A stretch of DNA of 64,000 bases from Sulfidibacter corallicola (GTDB lineage Bacteria; Acidobacteriota; Holophagae; Acanthopleuribacterales; Acanthopleuribacteraceae), in the NCBI RefSeq assembly GCF_017498545.1, contig NZ_CP071793.1, forward strand, positions 1,054,001-1,118,000, written 5' to 3'. Below are positions 45,586-54,394 of the stretch, piece after piece (within the stretch, counting starts at the first letter, position 1; each line of letters starts with the position of its first letter). The notes under the pieces are model-generated. The model was not told the DNA's origin. It did no database searches and saw only the letters and a list, made by a program, of their open reading frames with translations. A program made the position numbers and the translations under genes.

Positions 45586-45892
45586 GGGCAACCGCTTCGA
45601 GCCATCCGGGCCCCTCCTTCGGGCGACAACGCGTCGCTGGCGCGTTTCCGAAGCGGGACGGGAACGGTAACCGACTTCGAGCCTCCGGGTGCTCCCCGCC
45701 ACACGAATCGCCGGCGCGTTTGCGCCGTGGGCGCCGTCTTTTGGCCGCGCCCATACTTGCCGCCCGGACACGACGGTGCGATAACTCCGACCCTCCATCT
45801 CGGCGGGTCGGGTTTCGTCGTGGCCGGGCTTCCGCTGTCTTGTCGACGTCGACTTTTCCCATACCGTCAACCCCTTTTCAGGAGGCTACGTC
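45586..45892. other. Intergenic region with an imperfect duplication
   Basis: 307 bases. A GC-rich segment around 45585-45655 (CTTCGAGCC, then GGCGCGTTT) is repeated in diverged form at 45665-45725. No gene seen. Confidence 0.35.
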
Positions 45893-48037
45893 ATGGCCGC
45901 TCCCACGGATATTTTATTGGTGCAACTGTTTGAAAAAGAACCCGATCAGCTCGATCGCGGCATGCTCGCCGAGGAATTGAAACGCGTAAAGCGTGGTGGT
46001 TCCATGGGGAGTCCCAAGCAGCGATCGAGATACAACCGGCTCAAACCCCATTTTGCGGCTTTACAGGATCTGGTCGAGGACGAGCGGAAGTTTCGTGTGG
46101 CCTGGGCGCGTGCCTGCCGACACTGGCGCGCGGAACGGGAGCGGGAGCGACGATCCCGGATTGAAGCCTTGGAAAAATACCTGGCGCCGCTGAGGGAAGA
46201 CGGCTTCGTGCTCTCGGCGATTTTCGACGAGATGGCGCAACGGTTCGCCGATCTACATTCGGCGGAGGAGCTTCGGAAAGTCCTCACCCAGGCCGGGGTA
46301 CGGGTGGGCAGCAGGCCGGCGCCGGATCCACGGTTCGATGTGGCGCCTCCGCCGCAAATGGGTGAAATCGAACGGCTGCTGCAGAGTTTGGGCATCTCGG
46401 ATCTCTATCGTTTCCTCGACCGGCCGGAGAGCTGTCCCACGAAGGAACTGGCGCGGGCCGCCGCCGACCTGAGTCGCACGCTTCTGACGCAGCCCAATTC
46501 GGACGAAAACGATCGGCGCAGCCAATTGGCGGGCTGTGCCCTGGCGGTCTTTAATTCGGAACCGATTCGTCAGGCACACGACGTGGCCCTACTGCGTCAC
46601 CGCTTGAAACCATTGGTGGAGGAATTGGCCGCCGCCAACCATCATCGCAGCTATGTGGAAATGGAACAAATCGAGCGCCTCGTCTCGCGTTGCCGTACGG
46701 GGGGAGGGGACCCGAAGTTAGCTCGGGCCTTCCTTCTGGACCATTGCGCGCGCGCCACGAGTTGGGAGCTGTTACCGGCCCGTCCCCGTGCGAAAGCATC
46801 GCGCCGGCCGGCGCCGAACCCGCCTTCCCAACCCAAGACGGCATCCCCTGGTTCGGCAGGCGAAAAGGACCGACCCCTGCCGCCCACGGACCTGGTCGTC
46901 CGATCGAGGTCGTATGGGATGAAGCTGGTTTGGCGTGCAGCGGCCCGGCGCGATCGGACGCGCTACCGAGTATTGCGCAAACGCGGCTCGGCGCCTGGGC
47001 ATGAAACGGATGGGGAACTCTTGGCGGACCTCGCCCAGAACAGGTTCGAAGATCGCGATCTTCAACCGGGCGACGATTGGTTCTATGGCGTTTTCGGGGT
47101 GCGTGGGGAGAGATTTTCCCGAAAGGCCGCCACCAGTGGGCCCCATCGGCTGGCAGTGACTTCCACGCGGAGCGAAGCGGAAACCTCCGGACAGCCTGAC
47201 CGACCCTCGCGGAAACGTCGCTCTCGGGGGCCGTGGGTGCTCTTGGCGTTGGTGGTGGTCGGGGTCCTCGGCCTTTCCTGGTTTTCGACGAGGGAGCCTT
47301 CGAGCCCCACCCCGGCACAGGTTTCCGCAGACTCCGATCTCCCGAGGGCGCCTGGGTCCCAGTCCCAGGCGACCCACCAAGCGAACCCCGACCCAGCGGC
47401 AGTTTCGTCTGCGTTCAACGCCACGTCTTCGGCTCCCGAATCTCGGCCCAAGCCGAAACCGGCCGAGACCGGCGCTCAATTCGGCGGCGCGCAACCAACG
47501 CCCCCAGTCCAATCCGCGGACGCCGCTGCACCGGCCAGGCCTGTGGCTCCCCGCCCACCCGAACCGCGCCGTCTTCCGGACGTGCCCACCATCGCTCTGT
47601 GGGTTGTCGGGGATCCGAAACTGGTCTCGCTGGTGGAATTGGAGCTGGCTCAACAACTGCGCAAATCGCGATACCGCGTGGTGGGTTCCCGTGCCGTGCG
47701 CCATCATCTCGGCGGGTCCGATCATCCCGATCTTCAAAGAGTGGCCTCCGCCTTTTCGGAACGGGGCGCACACTTGATGGTGAACGTCCACATCGAGCGT
47801 TTATCCGAACGCCAGCTCAATTTTTACGGGCGAAAAGGCACCGCCTATGTTTCGGCCATCGACATCGATTTGATCGAGGCTTCGGCCGGCCAATTTGTCC
47901 AAGCCTCCAGTTCGGAACGAGTGACCTATTCCGAGGTAGATGTGGACCGTGTGGTGAACCGTCAAGTGGCGCGCATCGAAACGCAATTGAATCAAGACAT
48001 TCAGGCGAGCTGGGGTGCGATTCGCAAGGGTCTTTGA
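45893..48037 (+). CDS. J-domain-like, FN3-like, single-pass membrane protein with FlgT/CsgG-like C-terminus
   Basis: 714 residues from ATG 45893 (AGGAGG, spacing seven). Residues 1-90 and about 160-255 are helical modules that match the order seen in the J-like protein at 52252-53961: an M-G-x-P-K-x-R motif (SMGSPKQRSR) followed by a long charged helix, then LYRFLDRPESCPTKELARAA where the other has LYAFLGVSPDAPRQELARRA. Neither has the HPD tripeptide of true J domains. About 340-425 is FN3-like. One membrane helix is at about 443-460 (WVLLALVVVGVLGLSWF). A Pro/Ser/Ala linker leads to about 565-714, a FlgT/CsgG-like alpha/beta domain (ALWVVGDPKLVSLVELELAQ, YRVVGSRAVRHHLGG). Probably links cytosolic Hsp70 work to the periplasm. 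Confidence 0.6.
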   Translation: MAAPTDILLVQLFEKEPDQLDRGMLAEELKRVKRGGSMGSPKQRSRYNRLKPHFAALQDLVEDERKFRVAWARACRHWRAERERERRSRIEALEKYLAPLREDGFVLSAIFDEMAQRFADLHSAEELRKVLTQAGVRVGSRPAPDPRFDVAPPPQMGEIERLLQSLGISDLYRFLDRPESCPTKELARAAADLSRTLLTQPNSDENDRRSQLAGCALAVFNSEPIRQAHDVALLRHRLKPLVEELAAANHHRSYVEMEQIERLVSRCRTGGGDPKLARAFLLDHCARATSWELLPARPRAKASRRPAPNPPSQPKTASPGSAGEKDRPLPPTDLVVRSRSYGMKLVWRAAARRDRTRYRVLRKRGSAPGHETDGELLADLAQNRFEDRDLQPGDDWFYGVFGVRGERFSRKAATSGPHRLAVTSTRSEAETSGQPDRPSRKRRSRGPWVLLALVVVGVLGLSWFSTREPSSPTPAQVSADSDLPRAPGSQSQATHQANPDPAAVSSAFNATSSAPESRPKPKPAETGAQFGGAQPTPPVQSADAAAPARPVAPRPPEPRRLPDVPTIALWVVGDPKLVSLVELELAQQLRKSRYRVVGSRAVRHHLGGSDHPDLQRVASAFSERGAHLMVNVHIERLSERQLNFYGRKGTAYVSAIDIDLIEASAGQFVQASSSERVTYSEVDVDRVVNRQVARIETQLNQDIQASWGAIRKGL

Positions 48038-48663
48038 CGGTTTTCCCAGATCCACGAGCGAACGTCGCCCGCCGCACGCCGGTATGGTTGTCATCCTTCC
48101 AGAAAGTTTGCGCCGGCACCTCTTCGATCGGGCCGGGAAACCGGTGGCGAAGATCCCGCACCATGCCGGATCTCGATGCCTCGACCCTCCTCAAATCAAG
48201 GACTGAACTCGGTGGGCCCGTGATGGGCTTCCGTGTCGCGATCGAGATCCGTTGGGGGCGTCCCCATTCCTGAACCGAACGAGTGCCGCTGGGACCTCGC
48301 ACTTGCTCGACGGAGAACCAAGGGATTCTCGGCAGGTCCCGGCGGATTCAACCCATCTTTCGAGCCTGCTTCCCAGGGTGCTCTCTCTTGAAACGAATCT
48401 GTCTGGAGTGCCCTAAAGTCGAGAGATTCGTCGTGCCCGGTAGGTCCAGCGGGCGGTAAGCCCGCCGGCTGAACTCGCCGAAGTGATCCACGCGAGGAGT
48501 TCCCGCATGCTTTAAGGGTCGGCGCGGCAGTAGGTTGGCCGGCCCGGCCGACACTTCAAAGCGATCAAGGCTTCGAAAGATCGAGTCGTAAAAGAGCGAA
48601 GCAGATAAGTCGGGCCTTCGATCTCTCGATGGCGCAAAATATTTCTGCCAAGTCGCTTCGATT

Positions 48664-48684
48664 GGTTGAGCAAGCTGCTCAACC
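48664..48684. repeat. REP-type palindrome, 9-base stem
   Basis: GGTTGAGCA, loop AGC, TGCTCAACC, then TACAGG. The AGC loop and trailing CCTAC(A/C)GG are shared with the palindrome at 49099-49117, although the stems differ. Confidence 0.65.
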
Positions 48685-49098
48685 TACAGGTTTTGCGTCA
48701 CTTACGAGCATGTGAGCTCCTCGGATCGGCTCGCTTCGCGTTGTTTCTTTCTCGAAATCAAGCTGGGCGTCCGCCCCGTTTGTTCGTGGCTCTTATGAAA
48801 CAAACTCTGTAAAGGTCGAAGGTAACGCTAAAAATATCTGGTGGAACAAGCTGCGTTTGGAGCGCCCGAATGCGGAGAGATTCGTCGTGCCAGGTAGGTT
48901 CCGCAGGGGCGGTAAGCCCGCCGGCTGAACTCGCCGAAGTGATCCATGCGAAGAGTTCCTGCATGCTGCGAGGGTCGGCGCGGCAGTAAGTTGGTCAGGG
49001 GCGGTAAGCCGGCCCGGCCGACACTTCAAAGCGATCAGGACTGCGGAAATTCAGAACGCCGAAGAGCGAAGCTCCAATAAAAACAGGAGTTTCGGAAT

Positions 49099-49117
49099 GT
49101 GCGACCAGCGGTCGCAC
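49099..49117. repeat. REP-type palindrome, 8-base stem
   Basis: GTGCGACC, loop AGC, GGTCGCAC, followed by CTACCGGG. Same loop and tail as the 48664 palindrome with a compensated, different stem. Confidence 0.65.
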
Positions 49118-49228
49118 CTACCGGGCACCACGTCCCTCTCACAAATGCGGGAACTCCCGAGCGATCCGCTTCGATTGGTTTCCCACTTGAAACCCGGTGG
49201 CCGGTGTGCCGGTGGCGACTCCGTTGCC

Positions 49229-49272
49229 AAAAAAAATGCCCGAACCGTGAGGGGATTCCCCACGGCTCGGGC
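49229..49272 (-). terminator. Intrinsic terminator of the FHA/Hsp70/J-like operon
   Basis: On the minus strand a long GC-rich hairpin (49272 down to 49238; arms GCCCGAGCCGTGGGG and its near complement) is followed after one base by eight T (49236-49229). It lies 75 bases beyond the FHA-like gene stop and should end the leftward transcript. Confidence 0.85.
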
Positions 49273-49346
49273 TATTGACGGCATCGTCCCCGCTCTCGCC
49301 GACCCTCGTCACCGAAGGGGCTGCCGTCGCGTGCGAGGTACGCCGG

Positions 49347-50276
49347 TCACGAGGGTTTTCGCTTCAGGAACGCCTTCAGGGTCACATTCGCAACGCGAAC
49401 GCTTTGACCGTCATCCATCTGCCGTTCGATGCCCGAATCCTGGTCTTTGACGAAAATGCGCTGGTCCTTGAACGTCAAGGTTTTCAATACTTCCGACTTG
49501 TCGTCGCCGCTCCGGACGAAGATCTCGCAGTCCGGCGTACTGCCCACCCTCAGCGGGTTTTCACCCAAATTGATCTTGGGTACCTGGTTCATCATCACGA
49601 TCGAACCCGATGCGGCCTCGGCCGAAAAATCGCGGTGTACCTCGATCCACGCTTCGCGCGCCACTTTCTCCACCAGGCCGATCGCCAAGCCCAACAAGAC
49701 CCCTTTGAGGGAATCACCCAGCGCCGCGGGAATCGAGATTCCCGTTGCGAATCCGCCCAGGAATCCCGCGATACTGCCCGCGATCAGGGCCCGTTTCATC
49801 GGCAGGTTGGGGATCGATCGGGAAATGAAGGCCGCCAGGACCAGGCTCTCGGCGGTCCAACCGGCGATGTGCGCCATGGTTGCGCTTTTGAAAAGCATGC
49901 CTTCGATGGTGGCCAGCGTCACTTTCACGATCACCAGGGCCACACCGCCGAGAAAACCTCCCAGCGTGGCGTAACCCACGGCCGTGGCCAAGGCGCGGCC
50001 CGCCGTTTCCAGCCGCTGCATGTACCAGTTTTGGATGACGGCGACCGTTCCACCGATGGAGAACCCGATCCAGGCGACCCACACGGCCGTGTATAGCGTG
50101 CCCGCCATCAGTCCCGAACCTTGACGCGGAAAGGGATTGGCGACTTGGCCCCACAAGGAGCCGATGAAAGCGGCACACGGCGATGCCAAGGCGAAAAGCA
50201 TCCACTTTTCCAAGTGCTGCACTTTTTCCAGTTGGGCGCTGACGGTGCGGACCGCGCGCAGATAGTAAACTTCCAC
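49347..50276 (-). CDS. Glycine-rich multi-pass membrane protein with C-terminal FHA-like domain
   Basis: 309 residues from GTG 50276, selected because GGGAGGA lies four bases upstream; a longer in-frame form has no site. A short cytosolic helix, then about six hydrophobic Gly/Ala-rich segments between 22 and 205 (for example AVGYATLGGFLGGVALVIVKV and AGSIAGFLGGFATGISIP). Residues 225-305 are beta-rich and FHA-like: LGENPLRVGSTPDCEIFVRSG matches the FHA start (R/G-S), then LTFKDQRIFVKDQD and a DDGQSVRV turn. The canonical S-x-x-H is not clear, so phosphothreonine binding is uncertain. Last gene of the leftward Hsp70 operon; it could recruit the chaperone to the membrane. Confidence 0.65.
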   Translation of the reverse strand: MEVYYLRAVRTVSAQLEKVQHLEKWMLFALASPCAAFIGSLWGQVANPFPRQGSGLMAGTLYTAVWVAWIGFSIGGTVAVIQNWYMQRLETAGRALATAVGYATLGGFLGGVALVIVKVTLATIEGMLFKSATMAHIAGWTAESLVLAAFISRSIPNLPMKRALIAGSIAGFLGGFATGISIPAALGDSLKGVLLGLAIGLVEKVAREAWIEVHRDFSAEAASGSIVMMNQVPKINLGENPLRVGSTPDCEIFVRSGDDKSEVLKTLTFKDQRIFVKDQDSGIERQMDDGQSVRVANVTLKAFLKRKPS

Positions 50277-50442
50277 GAATTCCTCCCTCGAGAGCGTCTC
50301 TCCCGATGTGTCCTCGCCCGTTCGACGGGTGCCGCTTCGGACCCGGGCCCCGGACCGAATCGTTGGTCCGGGGGTCGGCGGCACCGGGCGTGGCCATGGG
50401 GCACGACCGCGCCGTTTTCGTCGTACGCGAGCTGAATTGCTT

Positions 50443-52104
50443 TTAGGAAACCGCCATGGCCAGGTTGCGGCTCTTCGCCTGGGAGAGCTCTTCCTCGTTC
50501 ATGATGGCCGCCGTCAACCATTCCGCCTGAACTTCGAGGCCGCCCGTCAAATCCTTGCCCTTCATCGAGAGCAATCCGTCGGCACTCAGGTCGAAGGTAA
50601 TCTCCACGGGAGCCCCTCGTTTCATGGGTTTGCGGAAGTCCAGCACCGCCTGGCCCACTTCTCGGCAAAGGTCCTCGCTCACGGTGCCCTTCGATTCGTC
50701 CTGGAGGTTTTCCATGCACACGAGATCCGCCTGGGTTTGCCCGTCGTTCTGGGTACCGAACTGTTGGCTGGCCGTGGTCGGCACGCGATCGTTGACATGA
50801 ATCAGGTTGGCCACGGCCTGACAGCCGCGAACCGGGTCGTAGACACGCACCCCGAAGCTCTTCGACGTCACGTTGGAAATCACCTTGTCCACGATCTTCT
50901 GCAGGCCCGGCAAGGTCAGGCCGTGCTCCATGGCCACCTCTTCCTTGGCGCGTTCGACCGTGGAGCCGCCCAGGGCGAGATCCACCTGTTCGGTGGCCTG
51001 ACCGGTTTCCGCCGCGACCTTTTCCTTGATCTGCTCGTCGAGCAGGCACTTGAAACCGAAGACCGCGGCTCCTTTCGCCACCGCCTGGTTGGGATCGTAT
51101 TGCGCGACCTCGCAATCGAAATGGGTGCCCACCGTATCGATGATCTGCGGCATGAAGGTCGAGCCGCCTACCAGCAAAATCTTGTCGATCGTGGAAAAAC
51201 CCGCCTCTTTGGCCTTTTCCAGCTCTCCTTCCGTGAGGCTGATGGTTCGTTCCAGGTAGGCGCGTGTGATCGTGTCGAAGGTTTCGCGTGTCAAACGCAC
51301 CTTGCTGCGCTTGCCTGCGAAACGGACCGGTTCATCCACCGAGGTCCGTGTCGACAGGGTCTTTTTGCAACGCTCGGCCGCGTTCAGCAGCTCCTGGTAG
51401 GTTTCCAGGTCTTCCAACAGATCGTCGGCGGGGATGGCGTGTTCCTTTTCGAATTCGGATGCGAAATACGCGACGATCGCCTCATCCCAATTCTTTCCGC
51501 CGAGCTGGTGGTCTCCGCCGGTACAGATCACGTTGATTTCCTGCTGTTTCACTTCGATGATCGTGACATCGAAGGTGCCGCCGCCCAGGTCGTATACCAG
51601 CACCACTTGATCGCGTTCCTGTTCGATTCCATAGGCAAGCGCTGCCGCGGTCGGTTCGGGAATCACGTAGAGCACGTTCAGTCCCGCCAGAATTCCGGCC
51701 TGTTTGGTCGCTTCCTTCTCCTTGACTCCGAAGTAAGCCGGGCAGGTGATGACCACGTCTTCGATCGGCTCTTCGCAAGTCAGAGCCGCGTCGGCAACCA
51801 CTTTGCGCAGGATGAACGAAGAGATGTCCTGGGGTTTGTAGGTTTTGCCATCGAACTCGAACTCCCAGTTCTCGTCGCCCATGACGCGTTTGACGGTCGA
51901 TACGCAGGCTTCGGGCTCGACGGCCGCGACATCCTTGGCCGATTTGCCGACGACGACCGTGTCGTTGTCGAAATACACGACCGATGGGGTCGTGAGATCG
52001 TGCTCGCTATTGGGGAGAACGATGGGCTTACCGTGCTCGTCCACGTGGGCGATGCAACTGTAGGTCGTGCCGAGATCGATTCCGAAAATGTGTTTTTTCT
52101 TCAT
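50443..52104 (-). CDS. Divergent Hsp70 (DnaK-like) ATPase lacking the C-terminal lid
   Basis: 553 residues, about 85 fewer than DnaK. Start ATG 52104 behind AAGGAG. The nucleotide-binding domain is intact: FGIDLGTTYSCIA, VKRVMG (catalytic Lys context), VVITCPAYFGVKEKEATKQA, IPEPTAAALAYG, VYDLGGGTFDVTIIEV and KILLVGGSTFMPQI with QAVAKGAA. After a LALGG-containing linker the beta substrate-binding part follows (SFGVRVYD, FRKPMKRGAPVEITFDLSADG), but the helical lid and an EEVD-like tail are missing. Known Hsp70 role: ATP-driven client binding with J and GrpE cofactors. Here J-like and GrpE-like genes are adjacent, so this is a dedicated paralogue, not the housekeeping DnaK. Confidence 0.9.
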   Translation of the reverse strand: MKKKHIFGIDLGTTYSCIAHVDEHGKPIVLPNSEHDLTTPSVVYFDNDTVVVGKSAKDVAAVEPEACVSTVKRVMGDENWEFEFDGKTYKPQDISSFILRKVVADAALTCEEPIEDVVITCPAYFGVKEKEATKQAGILAGLNVLYVIPEPTAAALAYGIEQERDQVVLVYDLGGGTFDVTIIEVKQQEINVICTGGDHQLGGKNWDEAIVAYFASEFEKEHAIPADDLLEDLETYQELLNAAERCKKTLSTRTSVDEPVRFAGKRSKVRLTRETFDTITRAYLERTISLTEGELEKAKEAGFSTIDKILLVGGSTFMPQIIDTVGTHFDCEVAQYDPNQAVAKGAAVFGFKCLLDEQIKEKVAAETGQATEQVDLALGGSTVERAKEEVAMEHGLTLPGLQKIVDKVISNVTSKSFGVRVYDPVRGCQAVANLIHVNDRVPTTASQQFGTQNDGQTQADLVCMENLQDESKGTVSEDLCREVGQAVLDFRKPMKRGAPVEITFDLSADGLLSMKGKDLTGGLEVQAEWLTAAIMNEEELSQAKSRNLAMAVS

Positions 52105-52251
52105 GACGAACTCCTTGTTTTCGATGAGGGTGTGGGTGTCGGGCGGTGAGCCGCGCTGGGGTTGGTGGGTCCTTGTGGGGTGACGGATCGGTGAAGGGAA
52201 GCCGGGAGGCTGGCCCGCGACGAGGGCGAGGCTCGGGCAGCGCCCGTCGCG

Positions 52252-53961
52252 TCAGTCATGTTCGGAACCGGCCGGAGCCAATTGGCCCATGAGGTACCCG
52301 CTTGCCCAGAAGTACAGCGGGGCGGCGAACGCCGGGAAGAAAAGCAGCCAGGGGAACCCGAGTTGGCCGAAGAAGATGCCGATGCCCGCCATTCCCAGCC
52401 AAATCAGCCCGATGAACAGGGTCAACTTGATGAAGGGAATGGGTCGCGACACGATCAGGTGCAGGTTGGCAGGCACGTCGAGAATGGTCCAAATGCTGTC
52501 GCGATAGAGCGCGCGGGCCTTTCCGGATTGATAGATCATCCAGGGAAGGATTCCGAACAGGCACAGCAACAACCCGTTGTAGCCGTCGCCCTGGGAAGGC
52601 TGATAAGTGCCTTGTAACCAGTGGACCAATCCCATGAACATCGAGCCGATTTCCGCTGCTGCGAGGATCGCGAACCCGAACAGGGGAACCAACGCGTAGA
52701 GGCAGGCGATGAGATTCAATCCCAGGCCACGCCACAGGTACCGGCCTGGGCTCGATTTGGGCCAAACCGGCTTTTTGCCGGTGAATGCGTTGCACATGAG
52801 TTCGTGGCGCCATCCCAACAGGAGCGGGACGTTGAAGCCCGGAATACAACTCACGAGCATCAGGGTCGCCACCTTGGGCACGGGTTTCGGCTGCTGCAGC
52901 GGGAGGAACAGGGCTCCCAGAAAGTCGGCCTTTCGCCCCGGGTCGGGTTGAACGGGGCCGCGGCGGACTGCAGCAGGCCCATGGCCGGACGCCGTGGACC
53001 GGAGATCCTCGGCCGGTGACGTCGATGGTTCCGATCGCTCGGACCGGCCGTCCCGCCGTCGGGTCACATCTTTGGTTTCGACTTGATCGACCGTCACCGT
53101 CAGGCCCAGTTTGCGCGCGTGCATGGTCAAGCCGCGCCTGGCTTCTTCCGGATCCAACCCCTTGGTTTCGGCCGTTTCGGCCAAGGTTCGAAGTTGGCTG
53201 GTGGTGACGTGCCCCGCTTTCCCGATCACTTCCAGTTTTTCTATGTAGGGTCGCAGGGTGGCTTCCTTGAAATAGGCGCCGTAACCTCGGCGTCCTGATT
53301 CCTCCCGAAAAAGCGTGACGCACAACGAGGCCAGGGCACTGCCCGCCGAGCTGACCGGATCGATTTTGCCCTGTCGGCGGAATTCGGCCTCGCGATCTCG
53401 TGCGCGGCGCGCCAATTCCTGCCTGGGTGCGTCCGGAGACACGCCCAGGAATGCGTAAAGGTTGGGTTGTCCGATCACGCCCAACTGCGCAACGATGGCC
53501 CGCTGGGTCGTGGGATCCAACCCATCGGAGTCAGTGTCCAGGTGAATGTTGGCCGCCTCCATGGCCGCTCGCACGCTCCCTGCGGGTAGGCGATCGGAAA
53601 AACGCGTCTCGAGATCCGCCAACTGTTCCGCGGAACAGCAACCGTCCAAGGCGATCAGCCGAACCCATTCGTCGAGATCCTGGCGCGCCTGGCGGGCAAC
53701 CTCCCGTTTGGCTTTTTCAGCTCGGTCGCGCGCCTGCTTGGCCGCTGCTTCCCGTGCATTGGCATCGAGCAGCACACGCTTGATTTCCGGTATCAAGTCC
53801 AAGTGGGCTTTGGCCTTCAAGCGCGCTTTCGGGGCGCCCATGTTGGCCTTTCGGCTCCACTCCCGTTGTTTGGCCACGATGGCCCGATCGATGACCGTCG
53901 GGTTGGACTCACCGTGGTCCAACTCCAGGAGTTCGAAAAAATGTGAGATGTCTTGGGACAT
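52252..53961 (-). CDS. J-domain-like membrane protein in the Hsp70 locus
   Basis: 569 residues. Residues 1-65 resemble a degenerate J domain (DISHFFELLELDHGESNPTV, REWSRKANMGAPKARLKAK), followed by a charged Ala/Arg-rich helix. A second J-like module lies at about 155-215 (LYAFLGVSPDAPRQELARRA, EFRRQGKID), with the DnaJ start YxxLGVSPDA but no HPD. After a Pro/Ser/Arg linker, about 345-560 has five or six membrane segments in the style of DUF4013 proteins. Transcribed leftward just ahead of the Hsp70 gene (147-base gap). Expected to recruit or stimulate the Hsp70 at the membrane; without HPD, stimulation must differ from classic DnaJ. Shares N-terminal architecture with the protein at 45893-48037. 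Confidence 0.65.
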   Translation of the reverse strand: MSQDISHFFELLELDHGESNPTVIDRAIVAKQREWSRKANMGAPKARLKAKAHLDLIPEIKRVLLDANAREAAAKQARDRAEKAKREVARQARQDLDEWVRLIALDGCCSAEQLADLETRFSDRLPAGSVRAAMEAANIHLDTDSDGLDPTTQRAIVAQLGVIGQPNLYAFLGVSPDAPRQELARRARDREAEFRRQGKIDPVSSAGSALASLCVTLFREESGRRGYGAYFKEATLRPYIEKLEVIGKAGHVTTSQLRTLAETAETKGLDPEEARRGLTMHARKLGLTVTVDQVETKDVTRRRDGRSERSEPSTSPAEDLRSTASGHGPAAVRRGPVQPDPGRKADFLGALFLPLQQPKPVPKVATLMLVSCIPGFNVPLLLGWRHELMCNAFTGKKPVWPKSSPGRYLWRGLGLNLIACLYALVPLFGFAILAAAEIGSMFMGLVHWLQGTYQPSQGDGYNGLLLCLFGILPWMIYQSGKARALYRDSIWTILDVPANLHLIVSRPIPFIKLTLFIGLIWLGMAGIGIFFGQLGFPWLLFFPAFAAPLYFWASGYLMGQLAPAGSEHD

Positions 53962-54394
53962 GTTGTTCCTCTGGTTTGGTCGATGGGAACGGAGCTTCTA
54001 CGCCGTGCGATGCAAGGGGAGAAGACTGGACGCATGAAGGGTGTGTGACGGTTTTCCGCAAAACGTGGAGACGGGTGGGCGAGACCGTGCCGTTTTTTTT
54101 CGAAACAACAGGTTTCCCGTGAGTGTGGAATTCGCGTTTTGGCCGGTCCAGGAGCGCGATGGGGCCTCATGGCTGGCTCGAACCTTCTCGGCCCCGGTTT
54201 TCTTGAGGAACCGGGCTTAGGCGTGCGGATTCTCCCGGCCGATCTGGCAACTTGGGGGAGCTTGTCCGGTCGCGATCTGCACGTTTTCTCTTCAGGGGTG
54301 ACTCAACCGTTCACAAGCTCTCTCGCCGATTTTCGGTGTACGGGCTTGTCGAACAACGCCGGCGCGAAGGTTTTCGCGCGCTCGAGGAGTGACC
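53962..54394. other. Divergent promoter region between J-like and GrpE-like genes
   Basis: 433 bases separating the leftward J-like/Hsp70/FHA operon from the rightward GrpE-like gene. It must hold promoters for both, but I find no convincing hexamer pair, repeat or gene. Confidence 0.4.

Larger units (their letters stand above)
48403..49185. repeat. REP/BIME-like repeat cluster with a ~160-base direct duplication
   Basis: A block at about 48421-48570 (GAGAGATTCGTCGTGCC, GGCGGTAAGCCCGCCGGCTG, AACTCGCCGAAGTGATCCA, GGCCCGGCCGACACTTCAAA) recurs at about 48875-49038 at high identity. A third, partial, inverted copy lies at 49113-49175 (CCTACCGGGCACCACG, then GCGGGAACTCCCGAGCGATC). Each contains or abuts small GC-rich palindromes followed by CCTAC-GG, the style of REP elements mobilised by RAYT transposases. 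The whole 48038-49346 gap has no recognisable gene. Confidence 0.7.
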
